In this document: piece after piece, positions 1-8,312 of the stretch
Numbering within the stretch: position 1 is the first letter of the stretch
How the letters are laid out: every line of letters starts with the position of its first letter
Assembly: GCA_016787925.1 (NCBI GenBank)
Contig: JAEUSK010000175.1
Span: forward strand, 1-60,396
Source of the DNA: a bacterium
GTDB lineage: Bacteria > CLD3 > SB21
Direction: 5' to 3'
DNA length: 60,396 nt
The notes under the pieces: model-generated
What the model saw: the letters and a program-made list of their open reading frames with translations, nothing else
Databases searched by the model: none
Told to the model about the DNA's origin: nothing
Made by a program: the position numbers and the translations under genes

Positions 1-1169
1 TCTCCATAGCGCCGATAAATATACTCCAGCATCCGGTCTCTGAATCGCCAATTGAAATCCAGATCGATGTCAGGCGGTTTACCGCGGGAATAATTCAGAA
101 ACCGCTCGAAATAGAGATTATAACGGATCGGGTCCACTTCCGTAAGTCCGATGCAGTAACTGACGAGGCTATTGGCGGCAGAACCTCGTCCTACATGCCA
201 ATAACCTTGGCTGTGCGCATACGTGATCATGTCCCAGCATATCAAAAAATAATCGCAGAAATTGAGATTTGATATTACTTCTAATTCGTAGTTTAAACGT
301 TGGATCAATACCTCATAATTGAACGGTTTGCTCTTTTCGGTAATTTGGTACCGGGTTCTCAAACCGTCATGGGATAATTGGCGAAGCATCTCTGGGCTTG
401 AATCCACGACTTTTCCGTCAATGGTTCGGTATCTCGCGCAGTGGTATTTCTTTAATTCAAATTCAAACTGACACGCTTTGACTATTTTTTGCACATTAGC
501 CACCGGTTCTTTCATAGCGCCGGTAATTGTCCTCATCTCCTCAGGTGATTTGAGATACTGTTCCGATATAACCTCATCCTGTAGATCATAAACTGTTGTG
601 AGTTGTTTGATTGAAGCAAGAATGCGGTAAGTCTCATGTTTTTCCGGAGTATCGAAATACACGTCGTTGGTGATTACCAATGGAATTTCATTCTTTGAAG
701 CGTATTCGTACATGAGGCGGTTTCGTTTTTTTAGCGACGGAAGCAGAATGAGTTCTCCGTAAAGATCACGTATGTGTCCTTTCAAGCTGCGTAAGACATC
801 CAGGGAATCGGTTATGACAAAGAGTCCTTCGGAATGCTGTTTTAGTTCGGCAACCATGTCAAAATCTGTTTTTAATTGTCGGTTTGACACAATCTCACAT
901 AAATGATAGTAACCACTTATATTACGACAGATAACGGCTGCCCTATGATCTGCATTTTTTGGGGCGTCAATTTCGCATCCGATTAATGCAAAAAGGCCGT
1001 ATTCTTTGCACATGGAATAAAATTCCACTACTCCCGCCATCGTATTCAGGTCGGTTAGTGCCAATGTTTCGTAACCGCATTCTTTAGCTCTGACCACAAG
1101 ACTTTCAATACTGCAACTGCCTTTGCCGTAGGTGTAATAGGAATGGACACGTAAATGAGTGAACGACAT
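1..1169 (-). CDS. DNA polymerase III alpha-type polymerase (DnaE/DnaE2-like), C-terminal part outside window
   Basis: This is the N-terminal 389 codons of a C-family replicative-type DNA polymerase, open to the left window edge. An N-terminal PHP domain is visible (LRVHSYYTYGKG near residue 4, then ALTDLNTMAGVVEF). The catalytic motif PDIDLDF lies near residue 370, about where the palm aspartates of E. coli DnaE fall. The canonical TDH of a metal-binding PHP reads TDL, so PHP nuclease activity is doubtful. The ATG at 1169 has a closely spaced AAGGA. The gene is third downstream of lexA, behind an unknown gene and a DinB-family polymerase. That context favours an error-prone DnaE2/ImuC-like role in SOS translesion synthesis over the main replicase, but without the C-terminus this is inference. 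Confidence 0.85.
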   Translation of the reverse strand, partial: MSFTHLRVHSYYTYGKGSCSIESLVVRAKECGYETLALTDLNTMAGVVEFYSMCKEYGLFALIGCEIDAPKNADHRAAVICRNISGYYHLCEIVSNRQLKTDFDMVAELKQHSEGLFVITDSLDVLRSLKGHIRDLYGELILLPSLKKRNRLMYEYASKNEIPLVITNDVYFDTPEKHETYRILASIKQLTTVYDLQDEVISEQYLKSPEEMRTITGAMKEPVANVQKIVKACQFEFELKKYHCARYRTIDGKVVDSSPEMLRQLSHDGLRTRYQITEKSKPFNYEVLIQRLNYELEVISNLNFCDYFLICWDMITYAHSQGYWHVGRGSAANSLVSYCIGLTEVDPIRYNLYFERFLNYSRGKPPDIDLDFNWRFRDRMLEYIYRRYG

Positions 1170-1177
1170 ATATCCTT

Positions 1178-1222
1178 AAAATAAAAAACCCGATTCCCGC
1201 AGAATTTCTTCTGCAGAAATCG
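1178..1222 (-). terminator. Intrinsic terminator between dinB and dnaE
   Basis: On the minus strand, a 14-bp stem (arms 1209-1222 and 1191-1204, two G-U pairs in the RNA) closes a GAAA tetraloop at 1205-1208. It is followed by GG and the tract TTTTTTATTTT. The T tract ends eight bases before the dnaE ATG, so the hairpin lies between dinB and dnaE and overlaps the dnaE leader. It should reduce dnaE transcription relative to lexA and dinB, or act as an attenuator. Confidence 0.8.
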
Positions 1223-1242
1223 AGCTTGGTGCTCCCAACGAC

Positions 1243-2409
1243 TCAATTATTTATTAATGCTACTGACCCTACTCGCACAGCGCTATTGCCGTATCTATGA
1301 TTGATAATGTCTACGGCTTTGAGTAACCATTCTCTACGCTCCTCATTTTGCCTTAGGAGATCGATAGTAAATCTGTCTTGTGTGAATTTTGTTATCCCAA
1401 CTCCAATTAAACGTATGGTGACGCGTCGGTCATCCGCCTTATGGAACAGAGATAATGCCGTTTTGTAGATCACGATAGGATCGTTGGTCGGCTCTACAGT
1501 GATCTGTCGTGTATGGTCTACCCAGTCGGAATAGCGAAGTTTTATCCTAATGCACCGTGCCCTGAGATCCATGGAGCGCAATTCCTCTGAGATTTCCAAT
1601 GACATATCGTGAATCATATTCGATAGGAACCCGGCGTCTCTTGTGTCCGTTGCGAATGTTTCTTCGCGAGAAATTTGTTTTTGTTCTATGGCCGTGATCA
1701 GATATTGCTCACCGTAACCCTTTGCATACGATTGAATAGCCAGCCCCGATTTACCAAACGCCTTGCCGACATAGTCGGAATCGAGCTTGGCAAATTGCCC
1801 GCAGGTTCTGATTCCTCTGGAATTAAGCCTTTCTAACATCACTGCGCCCACGCCGCTAAGGACGCTTACGCTTAAGGGCTCCAGAAATTGAGCCTCTTTG
1901 CCCGGAACGATTTCAATTACGCCGTCCGGCTTGGCCTGATCGCATGCCACCTTTGCAGCCATCTTATTTGAAGCAATGCCGATGGCGCAGGGCAACCCGA
2001 AATTCGACAGGATCGTCTTTTGCAATCGTAATGCAAATTTATATAAGTCCCCGCCAAATATTCTTTCACATCCTGTCCAATCCAGATAAAATTCGTCAAT
2101 GCTGGCCGATTCAAAACGAGGAGCATAATACTTGATCAACGCCTGAATTTTTTCGGAATATTCCTGATAAACCGAAAAGTGTCCGTCGATACGGATCGCA
2201 ACGGGACATTTTTTTTCCGCCATGGCCGTGGACATACCGGCGCGGACGCCGTATTTGCGAACTTCATACGACGCACAGGTCACAACGCCCCGGCTTGACG
2301 AGGGTCCGGCAACCATGATAGGCTTTCCGACCAGACTTGGATTGAGGATCCGCTCCACCGAAACAAAAAACGCCGTAAGGTCGATATGAACTATTCGTAT
2401 AATAGGCAT
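1243..2409 (-). CDS. dinB: Y-family DNA polymerase (DinB/Pol IV-like)
   Basis: A 388-residue translesion DNA polymerase. The palm motif HIDLTAFFVSVE (metal-binding Asp10) and the second catalytic pair SIDEF (Asp105, Glu106) are present, followed by the FGLPCAIGIASNKMAAK segment and a helix-hairpin-helix-like LSGVGAVMLERL region near residue 185. Length suits a full Y-polymerase with little finger. The start lies two bases after the stop of the preceding small gene, indicating translational linkage in the lexA operon. In other bacteria an ImuB-type Y-family protein occupies this place in lexA/imuA-imuB-dnaE2 cassettes. Here the catalytic residues are intact, so an active DinB-type enzyme is more likely than a catalytically dead ImuB. 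Confidence 0.92.
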   Translation of the reverse strand: MPIIRIVHIDLTAFFVSVERILNPSLVGKPIMVAGPSSSRGVVTCASYEVRKYGVRAGMSTAMAEKKCPVAIRIDGHFSVYQEYSEKIQALIKYYAPRFESASIDEFYLDWTGCERIFGGDLYKFALRLQKTILSNFGLPCAIGIASNKMAAKVACDQAKPDGVIEIVPGKEAQFLEPLSVSVLSGVGAVMLERLNSRGIRTCGQFAKLDSDYVGKAFGKSGLAIQSYAKGYGEQYLITAIEQKQISREETFATDTRDAGFLSNMIHDMSLEISEELRSMDLRARCIRIKLRYSDWVDHTRQITVEPTNDPIVIYKTALSLFHKADDRRVTIRLIGVGITKFTQDRFTIDLLRQNEERREWLLKAVDIINHRYGNSAVRVGSVALINN

Positions 2410-2411
2410 TG

Positions 2412-2810
2412 TCAGTTCATCTGATTTTTAAAAATACTTTGAATTTTAATAAACACGTTCTTTATTCTCATTTTTCGTTCAGGTTCAAATTCACATACAA
2501 TCTCCATGTTTCCAAATAGATCACTCGGCGTTTGCATATTTAGCGTTCTTAAAATACCGAAAGCGTTCTGCTTTATTTTTTCTTTATCCAAATGACTTAA
2601 AGGCGGCATGATGCAGTTGATGTTTCCTAAACTGGAAGAATTTGCTCTGTAGAAATTCAATTGAGAATTAACGACTTTACCGTTTTGAAAGGATATTTCG
2701 ACTCCAATGCGATCCGTGAAAAATTGGAATATATTATAGGTCGATAATATATTATGCAGGTTTCCCGATATTAATTCTTCCTCAGTCACTGTGAAATTGG
2801 ATTTATCCAT
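2412..2810 (-). CDS. Uncharacterised small protein in the lexA-dinB-dnaE operon
   Basis: A 132-residue protein of a family I do not recognise. The ATG at 2810 is preferred because AAAGG sits at a good distance upstream; an in-frame TTG two codons earlier is less likely. It has no signal peptide or membrane segment and looks soluble. A hydrophobic/aromatic N-terminal half (ILSTYNIFQFFTDRIGVEIS) is followed by a basic C-terminus (ERKMRIKNVFIKIQSIFKN). It begins 10 bases after lexA and ends two bases before dinB, so it is almost certainly co-transcribed and SOS-controlled. It occupies the slot where imuA/sulA-like genes sit in known mutagenesis cassettes, but I see no RecA-like Walker motif, so it is not ImuA. 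Confidence 0.8.
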   Translation of the reverse strand: MDKSNFTVTEEELISGNLHNILSTYNIFQFFTDRIGVEISFQNGKVVNSQLNFYRANSSSLGNINCIMPPLSHLDKEKIKQNAFGILRTLNMQTPSDLFGNMEIVCEFEPERKMRIKNVFIKIQSIFKNQMN

Positions 2811-2820
2811 TAACAACCTT

Positions 2821-3387
2821 TCAATATTTTCGACGTGATTCGATCACTTTTCCAATTAGGGTAAACTCTTTTTCGATGGGCTCATACTTCTCATTAGCCG
2901 CTTCCAGAAATATCTTCCCCCGTTTTCTTCGAAATCGTTTTACCGTAACTTCATCGTCCAACAATGCGATCACAATGTCTTTGTCCTCAGCTGTTTCCTG
3001 CTTATGAACGATCAGAACATCGCGATCAAGAATACCTGCGTCGATCATGCTGTCACCGGTTACTTTAAGAGCAAATACTCCTTCTGTTTTTTTATAGCTG
3101 TCCTGAACGTAACCTTCGATGTTTTCGATAGCAAAGATCGGCTTTCCAGCTGCAACTTTACCGTATACAGGAATGCCGTGAGAAACGGGCTCATAACCTC
3201 TTGCCGTATTTGGCTTCACTTTCAGGTATCCTTTAGCTTTCAATAAGGAAATATGATCCTGGATCGTTCCTAAGGATAATGAAAACTTATTCCCGATTTC
3301 CCTCAAAGTCGGTGGAAATCCATTTTTTTTAATACTTTGGAGAATAAATTGATAGACAGCATCCTGTTTCTTAGTGAGTTCCTCCAT
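2821..3387 (-). CDS. lexA: LexA repressor
   Basis: The SOS transcriptional repressor and self-cleaving S24 protease, 188 residues. The N-terminal winged helix-turn-helix (residues 1-65, with FPPTLREIGNKFSLSLGTIQDHISLL) is followed by the cleavage site Ala80-Gly81 in GKVAAGKP, Ser113 in GDSMID and Lys150 in EVTVKRF. All residues needed for RecA-stimulated autocleavage are visible. It is the first gene of a leftward operon with the unknown small gene, dinB and the dnaE-type gene. A perfect palindrome 43 bases upstream of its ATG is the likely autoregulatory operator. Confidence 0.97.
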   Translation of the reverse strand: MEELTKKQDAVYQFILQSIKKNGFPPTLREIGNKFSLSLGTIQDHISLLKAKGYLKVKPNTARGYEPVSHGIPVYGKVAAGKPIFAIENIEGYVQDSYKKTEGVFALKVTGDSMIDAGILDRDVLIVHKQETAEDKDIVIALLDDEVTVKRFRRKRGKIFLEAANEKYEPIEKEFTLIGKVIESRRKY

Positions 3388-3430
3388 GACATAATCCCAA
3401 CGTAAAGTTTAAAGAACGATGTTTTCAATA

Positions 3431-3450
3431 TACCATACAAATGTATGGTA
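3431..3450. promoter_or_regulatory. Probable LexA operator (SOS box) shared by lexA and the SRAP gene
   Basis: A perfect inverted repeat of two 9-bp arms, TACCATACA and TGTATGGTA, separated by AA. It lies between the divergently transcribed lexA (start 3387) and SRAP gene (start 3535). Symmetry, position and the SOS nature of both flanking genes make it the best operator candidate. A single related half site, CCCATACCTTA, occurs near 3493. The match to LexA is inferred from position, since LexA sites differ between phyla. Confidence 0.75.
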
Positions 3451-3534
3451 GTCAAGAAAATTATGAAAAAACAAAATATTTGATTTTACGTAACCCATAC
3501 CTTATAGTTTAGAATTAACAACAAGGAGGTCGCT

Positions 3535-4242
3535 ATGTGCGGGCGGTATACTCTGACAGCTACTCTTCGCGTCATTCAGGAGCAGTTTGATCTTGCAAAT
3601 GACGACATCAAAGAGATTATTGACAACTACAGACCAAATTATAACGTTGCACCAACGCACAAAATGCCTATTGTAATTCAGGTAGAAGGAAAAAGGAGTC
3701 TTAAACTAATGCAATGGGGGCTACTGCCAAGCTGGAGCAAGACTGATAAACCCCAATTCAACACGATAAATGCCAAGGGTGAGGAAATTGCACAGAAACC
3801 TACTTACCGCAATCGCATAAAGAATGGACGTTGTCTTGTAATAGCCGACGGATTTTATGAATTTGAAAAACACGGGCAGGATAAATGGGCAGTAAGATTC
3901 ATTATGAAAGATAAAAAACCGTTCGCATTCGCCGGGTTGTATGATAATTGGCACGGAACCACCTCAAAAGGTGAAAAGAAATCCATTTCTTCATTTACAA
4001 TAATTACAACCTCCCCCAATAAAATTGTTGAGCCTGTACACACACGCATGCCGGTCATACTTTCCAGGGCGGACGAAAAAGAATGGCTCAATCCAGACTA
4101 CCAGAAATACGATGATGTGTCACACCTTTTGAAACCCTTCAGCGACAAAAGCATGATGCGGTATTATGCCAATCCGGGAGTAAACAGGGCTGGAAATAAT
4201 TCTGCCGACCTTATTGAGGAGTTTGACAGGAGCGAAGGGTGA
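3535..4242 (+). CDS. SOS response-associated peptidase/abasic-site protein (SRAP; YedK/HMCES family)
   Basis: A 235-residue SRAP-domain protein. These proteins crosslink to abasic sites in single-stranded DNA through Cys2 and so shield them. The N-terminus MCGRYTL exposes Cys2 after Met removal. NVAPTH, the FYEFEKHG segment and HTRMPVIL contain the conserved Asn, Glu and His of the active site. A strong AAGGAGG lies eight bases before the ATG. It is divergent from lexA across a perfect palindrome, consistent with the frequent SOS control of this family. The length is normal and the domain looks complete. Confidence 0.95.
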   Translation: MCGRYTLTATLRVIQEQFDLANDDIKEIIDNYRPNYNVAPTHKMPIVIQVEGKRSLKLMQWGLLPSWSKTDKPQFNTINAKGEEIAQKPTYRNRIKNGRCLVIADGFYEFEKHGQDKWAVRFIMKDKKPFAFAGLYDNWHGTTSKGEKKSISSFTIITTSPNKIVEPVHTRMPVILSRADEKEWLNPDYQKYDDVSHLLKPFSDKSMMRYYANPGVNRAGNNSADLIEEFDRSEG

Positions 4243-4378
4243 ACTTTTCGGTAATTATTCTTCGGGTAATTATCCGAGACATTGTACTTAGTATTGACGG
4301 CTTTTGCGATATTGTCGCTTTATACAAGTGTTTCGCCAATCTGAAAACGCTGGGTGACCTAGAATCTCTCTTTTCATT

Positions 4379-5011
4379 TCAATGCTTTTTAAGTTCAAAT
4401 TTTTTCTCGCCCGCCAGAACTGAAATAAGCAGATGATTTTCCTTCGGCGGATAGGGGCAGTTATAATTATCGCTGTAAGCACACCACGGATTATAAGCGG
4501 AATTGAAATCAAGAATATAGTCATCGGTTGACTCATTCAATGTCAATTCTATGTATCGGCCCGCCGAATACGTTTCATTTCCATTCGTTGAATCTTTAAA
4601 TGGGACAAAAAGATAGTCCGCGTGGCCTTCAATTGCTGGTTTTGGCCGGTAAACGTTCAATTTCTGTCGCCCGTCAAAATCAAATTTAAAATATCCATAT
4701 TCAATATAGTGTTTGATCTTGCCTTTGGAAGTAATCATGTCCAATTCACGCGGCTTGTCATACTTATGCAGTTCGACATTGAATACATATAGTGAATCGA
4801 ATGCGTAATAATTCAGACCATGAAATAGCGCTTTCAAAGTGTCATTTAATGGCGACTCTGCAGATGCAAAGTACTTATCCTTTTCAACCCGATCCTGGTT
4901 TATCGAGAATTCGATCTTTTGTAATTCATTCGTAGAAAGCATCTTATTTGGCAATTTTCCACATGCCGCCAAGAAGACTGTTCCAAGTAACAAGACGATG
5001 TAGCGATTCAT
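4379..5011 (-). CDS. DUF1684 family lipoprotein
   Basis: A 210-residue predicted lipoprotein with signal peptide and lipobox LAAC (Cys17). The C-terminal half carries the DUF1684 signature: LNVYRPKP, FVPFKDSTNGNETYSAGRYIE, then LDFNSAYNPWCAYSDNY and CPYPPKENHLLISVLAGEK with conserved cysteines and prolines. The biochemical role of this family is not established. The start follows the selD stop by three bases, so it is co-transcribed with selD, although no functional link to selenium is evident. The pairing may be incidental. Confidence 0.85.
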   Translation of the reverse strand: MNRYIVLLLGTVFLAACGKLPNKMLSTNELQKIEFSINQDRVEKDKYFASAESPLNDTLKALFHGLNYYAFDSLYVFNVELHKYDKPRELDMITSKGKIKHYIEYGYFKFDFDGRQKLNVYRPKPAIEGHADYLFVPFKDSTNGNETYSAGRYIELTLNESTDDYILDFNSAYNPWCAYSDNYNCPYPPKENHLLISVLAGEKKFELKKH

Positions 5012-5014
5012 TAA

Positions 5015-6058
5015 TTACTCCAGTATAATTTGTCCAGCCCCTTCTGTTACAAAACCAATAATACGAGTCGACAGATAGCCGCACTTCCGCAGGCAGGCAA
5101 CCAACTCATCGGCCAGAGATTTTTGAACTGCAATCAACAGCCCTCCGGATGTTTGGGGATCGAATAGGAGCCTTTTCGAGCTCTGATCTACAACATTAGA
5201 TTGAGTTAGGTTATCTCCAATTAATAGACGGTTTACCTTGTTTCCTTTGGTTAAATACTTTTTATGCAGAGCAAACTTCCTTGCGTTTCTGAAAAATGGA
5301 ACCTGGCTCACCACGATAATTAAATTGACCCTACCGGCGGCTGCCATTTCAAATGCGTGTCCCAGCAATCCAAAACCTGAAACATCGGTTGCTGCGTTTG
5401 CCTTGAATTGTCGTATCAGATCTGCCGCACCGCCATTCAGCTGGATCATCGACTGCACAATCTCTTTCACGTCCGAGGGCGACGCATCGCCCTTTTTTAA
5501 TGCAGTAGCTATGATACCCGTTCCAATCGGCTTGGTTAAAATCAGAACATCGCCTGGTTTTGCATTAGCATTTGTTATAATATTATTAGGAGAGATAATT
5601 CCGGTAACCGATAGGCCATATTTGATTTCTTTATCCTCAATCGAATGACCGCCTACTAATACCGCGCCGGCTGCTTTAATTCGCTCTGCTCCTCCCTCCA
5701 GGATTTTCTGTAAAACATCGATGGGCAATTCTTTGGTTGGAAAGCACACTATATTCATAGCCGTAAGCGGCTTGCCTCCCATTGCATAAATATCCGACAG
5801 CGCATTCGAGGCGGATATTTGGCCAAAGGCGTATGGATCATCCACTATCGGAGTGAAAAAATCCACCGTTTGGATAAGGGCGGTTTGTCCATTGAGGCGA
5901 TACACGCCGGCGTCGTCGGATGTTTCCAGCCCAACCAATAAATTATCATCTGTGAATTTCGGCAGACCTGCCAAAGCGGTCCTCAAATCGAGAGGACTCA
6001 TTTTGCTGGCTCAACCGGCGCATTCAACAGTTTGGGTAAGGCGAATTTTCTTTTTCAT
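5015..6058 (-). CDS. selD: Selenide, water dikinase (selenophosphate synthase), itself a selenoprotein
   Basis: Makes selenophosphate from selenide and ATP, the selenium donor for Sec-tRNA and selenouridine synthesis. From the ATG at 6058 the protein is 347 residues, the length of E. coli SelD, and begins MKKKIRLTQTVECAG. An in-frame TGA (6011-6013, codon 16) is followed by ASKMSP. The TGA falls exactly where E. coli has catalytic Cys17 (GCGCKISP), and the following Lys is kept, so I read it as selenocysteine. A hairpin directly 3' of the TGA supports this. A caller that treats TGA as stop would begin at the Met at 6001 and lose the active site. Later motifs (DDAGVYRL, TVDFFTPIVDDPYAFGQI, LVGGHSIED) are normal. 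Confidence 0.9.
5970..6010 (-). promoter_or_regulatory. Candidate bacterial SECIS hairpin in selD
   Basis: Immediately after the selD TGA the mRNA can form a perfect 6-bp stem, GUCCUC (5992-5997) with GAGGAC (5979-5984), closing the 7-nt loop UCGAUUU. A possible outer helix is GCCA (6007-6010) with UGGC (5970-5973). The apical loop begins 19 nt after the UGA, within the spacing known for bacterial SECIS elements, and contains a G. Folding was done by eye. Confidence 0.65.
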
Positions 6059-6080
6059 GTTTTCCAGTATGTGGATTACT

Positions 6081-7784
6081 CTATGCGCTAAGACTTGAAA
6101 TAAGCTCTTTTGCGTTCTCTAAAGATGCTTCCGTGACCTGTTCGCCACCCAGTAATTTAGCAACTTCATGTAGTTTATCGTCTTGTGAAAGTCTGTTGAT
6201 TGCGGTAACCGTCTTGTTCTTACTAAAGCGTTTTTCAACGGAATAATGCGATTGTGAAAAGCCGGCAATTTGAGGCAAATGTGTAATGCAAATAGTTTGG
6301 TGAGATTGTGCAAGGTGGTATAATGATTTGCCAACCGCCTGCGCAATGCGTCCGGAAATGCCGACATCGATTTCATCGAAAACCAAAGTAGGAATCTGAT
6401 CCGACCCTGCCAGCACGGATTTAAGACTTAACATGATGCGCGATACTTCACCGCCCGATGCCACCTTGGCCAAAGGTTTTGGCGATTCTCCTAAATTTGT
6501 GGAGATCATGAATTCAACGAAGTCCAGGCCAGATGATGACGCGTTAACATGAATGCCGTTCACGGTGATGAAACTTTCCGGGTTTTCACTGTATTTAATT
6601 TCAGTTCTAAATTGGGCGTGTTCCATACCCAAATTCCGCATTACCAAAACGACTTTTTTGTCGAGGTCAACGGCAAATTTACGTCGTTGCGAAGTTAATT
6701 CAGCACAGATTCTGGTGTAATTCTCAACTTCCACGTCAAGTTGCTTTTGCATGTTACTTAATTCAAAATCAAAGTTATCCGATATATTAATAGCTTCTTC
6801 GATTTGAGCTTTCTTTTCAAGAATTTCGTCGATCGATCCGTATTTCTTTTTCAATCGTTGGATGGCCGCAATTCTCATCCTAATTTCTTCAAGCCGCTCC
6901 GGTTCAAAGGTTATTTTCTGATGGTAATCACCGACCCATCGCGACACTTCTTCCAGTGTGATTTTTGCCGTGACAAATTGGGAAATTATGTCATTCAGCC
7001 GCTCGTCAACTTTTTTAATTTCTTCAAAATCACGAAACGTTTCGCCTAATATTTCCACGACCGATCTCTCTGTGTCATATAGGGCATCATATATTTTTTT
7101 TGTCAGCTCAAAAAGTTTTTCAGAATTAGAAAAGATCTTTTCTTCCCGTATTAATCTAACGTCCTCATCGATGTCCGGCGAAATATCCTTAATCTCCTTT
7201 AATTGATGCTGAAAGAATTCACGCTTGTCAAGATAGGTTAGTTTATGGTCTTCAAGCTCTCTAATTTTATTCTTGATTTCGCTGATCCTTTTGAATCTCT
7301 GTCTGACTTCGTTTCTCACAGGCTCAAGACAACCGTAAGAATCCAGGATATCGACATGAATTTCCTGATGCAGCAGAGACTGATGGTCATGTTGCCCGTG
7401 CAGATCAACAAGGAGGTCACCTATTGACTTAAGAAGTGAAGTCGTAATGAGTGTATCATTGACAAAACATCGATTCTGACCTTTAAGAGAAATTTCGCGA
7501 CGAATCAAAATCTCATTGTCATTAATCTCGATATCGTTTTCTTGCAGTAAACTTCGTAAGCCGCTGTTATTGTCAATTGTAAACGTACCTTCAATTACTG
7601 ATCGGTCTGCGCCGGTGCGGATATTATCAGTTGCTGCCCGTTCTCCAAGGATCATGGATAACGCGCCAAGGAGAATAGATTTTCCTGCGCCTGTTTCGCC
7701 GGTAATGATGTTTAAACCAAGTTCAAATTGAATTTCGGCGTCTTCAATCAGGGCGAAGTTCTTTATACTAAGCGTTCTAAGCAT
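6081..7784 (-). CDS. recN: DNA repair protein RecN
   Basis: An SMC-like ATPase for double-strand break repair, 567 residues. Walker A GETGAGKS is at residues 29-36. A long coiled-coil middle region spans about 150-370. The ABC signature region (KVASGGEVSRIMLSLKSVL) and Walker B (TLVFDEIDVGISG) lie in the C-terminal head, followed by the TICITHLPQIA H-loop. Length is typical. It sits between ribH and selD on the same strand with short gaps (48 and 22 bases). recN is SOS-controlled in many bacteria. A half-site resembling the lexA palindrome (CCATAC) lies upstream near 7812, but symmetry is lacking. Confidence 0.97.
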   Translation of the reverse strand: MLRTLSIKNFALIEDAEIQFELGLNIITGETGAGKSILLGALSMILGERAATDNIRTGADRSVIEGTFTIDNNSGLRSLLQENDIEINDNEILIRREISLKGQNRCFVNDTLITTSLLKSIGDLLVDLHGQHDHQSLLHQEIHVDILDSYGCLEPVRNEVRQRFKRISEIKNKIRELEDHKLTYLDKREFFQHQLKEIKDISPDIDEDVRLIREEKIFSNSEKLFELTKKIYDALYDTERSVVEILGETFRDFEEIKKVDERLNDIISQFVTAKITLEEVSRWVGDYHQKITFEPERLEEIRMRIAAIQRLKKKYGSIDEILEKKAQIEEAINISDNFDFELSNMQKQLDVEVENYTRICAELTSQRRKFAVDLDKKVVLVMRNLGMEHAQFRTEIKYSENPESFITVNGIHVNASSSGLDFVEFMISTNLGESPKPLAKVASGGEVSRIMLSLKSVLAGSDQIPTLVFDEIDVGISGRIAQAVGKSLYHLAQSHQTICITHLPQIAGFSQSHYSVEKRFSKNKTVTAINRLSQDDKLHEVAKLLGGEQVTEASLENAKELISSLSA

Positions 7785-7832
7785 CTCAATGGAACGTTTT
7801 GTTTACGGAATAGTATGGAAAAGGCCACAATG

Positions 7833-8294
7833 TCATTTTAATTGTTTCAACAAATTTACCATTTCAATAGCCGTCAATGCCGCATCCCAGCCCTTATTCC
7901 CGCTTTTAGAACCGGCGCGCTCAATTGCCTCTTCCAGTGTATCGCATGTAAGAACGCCAAAAATGGTTGGGATACCCGTTTGAAGTGCGACTTGCCCGAT
8001 GCCTTTTGCGGCTTCCCCTGCAACATAGTCGAAATGGGATGTCTTGCCGCGAATAACCGCGCCCAGGCAAATTACGGCATCATATTTTTTCGATTGCGCG
8101 GTCCTTAGCGCAGCGAGCGGAATTTCGAATGATCCTGGAACTCTGACGATGTCGATATTTTCTTCGTTTCCGTCATGACGTCGGATGCAATCCGTTGCAC
8201 CCTCTAGTAGCTTATCCGTTATGAAGCTATTAAAACGGCTTACGATGACTGCATATTTGTGATTCTGCGCTGATATCTTTCCCTCGAATTTCAT
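7833..8294 (-). CDS. ribH: 6,7-dimethyl-8-ribityllumazine synthase
   Basis: The penultimate enzyme of riboflavin synthesis, condensing 3,4-dihydroxy-2-butanone 4-phosphate with the ribitylaminouracil. It has 153 residues from the ATG at 8294, chosen because GAGGA lies at ideal spacing; a TTG four codons earlier overlaps that site. Visible motifs are the substrate-binding [37 protein letters not shown] with the catalytic His, and [16 protein letters not shown]. No other riboflavin genes are nearby and I saw no FMN riboswitch. It is read with recN and selD downstream. Confidence 0.96.
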   Translation of the reverse strand: MKFEGKISAQNHKYAVIVSRFNSFITDKLLEGATDCIRRHDGNEENIDIVRVPGSFEIPLAALRTAQSKKYDAVICLGAVIRGKTSHFDYVAGEAAKGIGQVALQTGIPTIFGVLTCDTLEEAIERAGSKSGNKGWDAALTAIEMVNLLKQLK

Positions 8295-8312
8295 AAAAAT
8301 CCTCAATGTTTC

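Noticed and set aside
2412-2810. ImuA homologue in the SOS operon
   Set aside because: The protein is too short and lacks a Walker A motif or RecA-like core.
4250-4275. Terminator between the SRAP gene and the DUF1684 gene
   Set aside because: A short TCGG/CCGA pair and a repeated GGTAATTAT are present, but the stem is weak and no T tract follows.
6011-6013. In-frame stop making selD a pseudogene
   Set aside because: The TGA is at the catalytic Cys/Sec position, the upstream codons match SelD, and no other damage is present. Selenocysteine is the simpler reading.
7800-7822. Second LexA operator upstream of recN
   Set aside because: Only a left half (CCATAC) resembles the lexA palindrome; the right half does not match.
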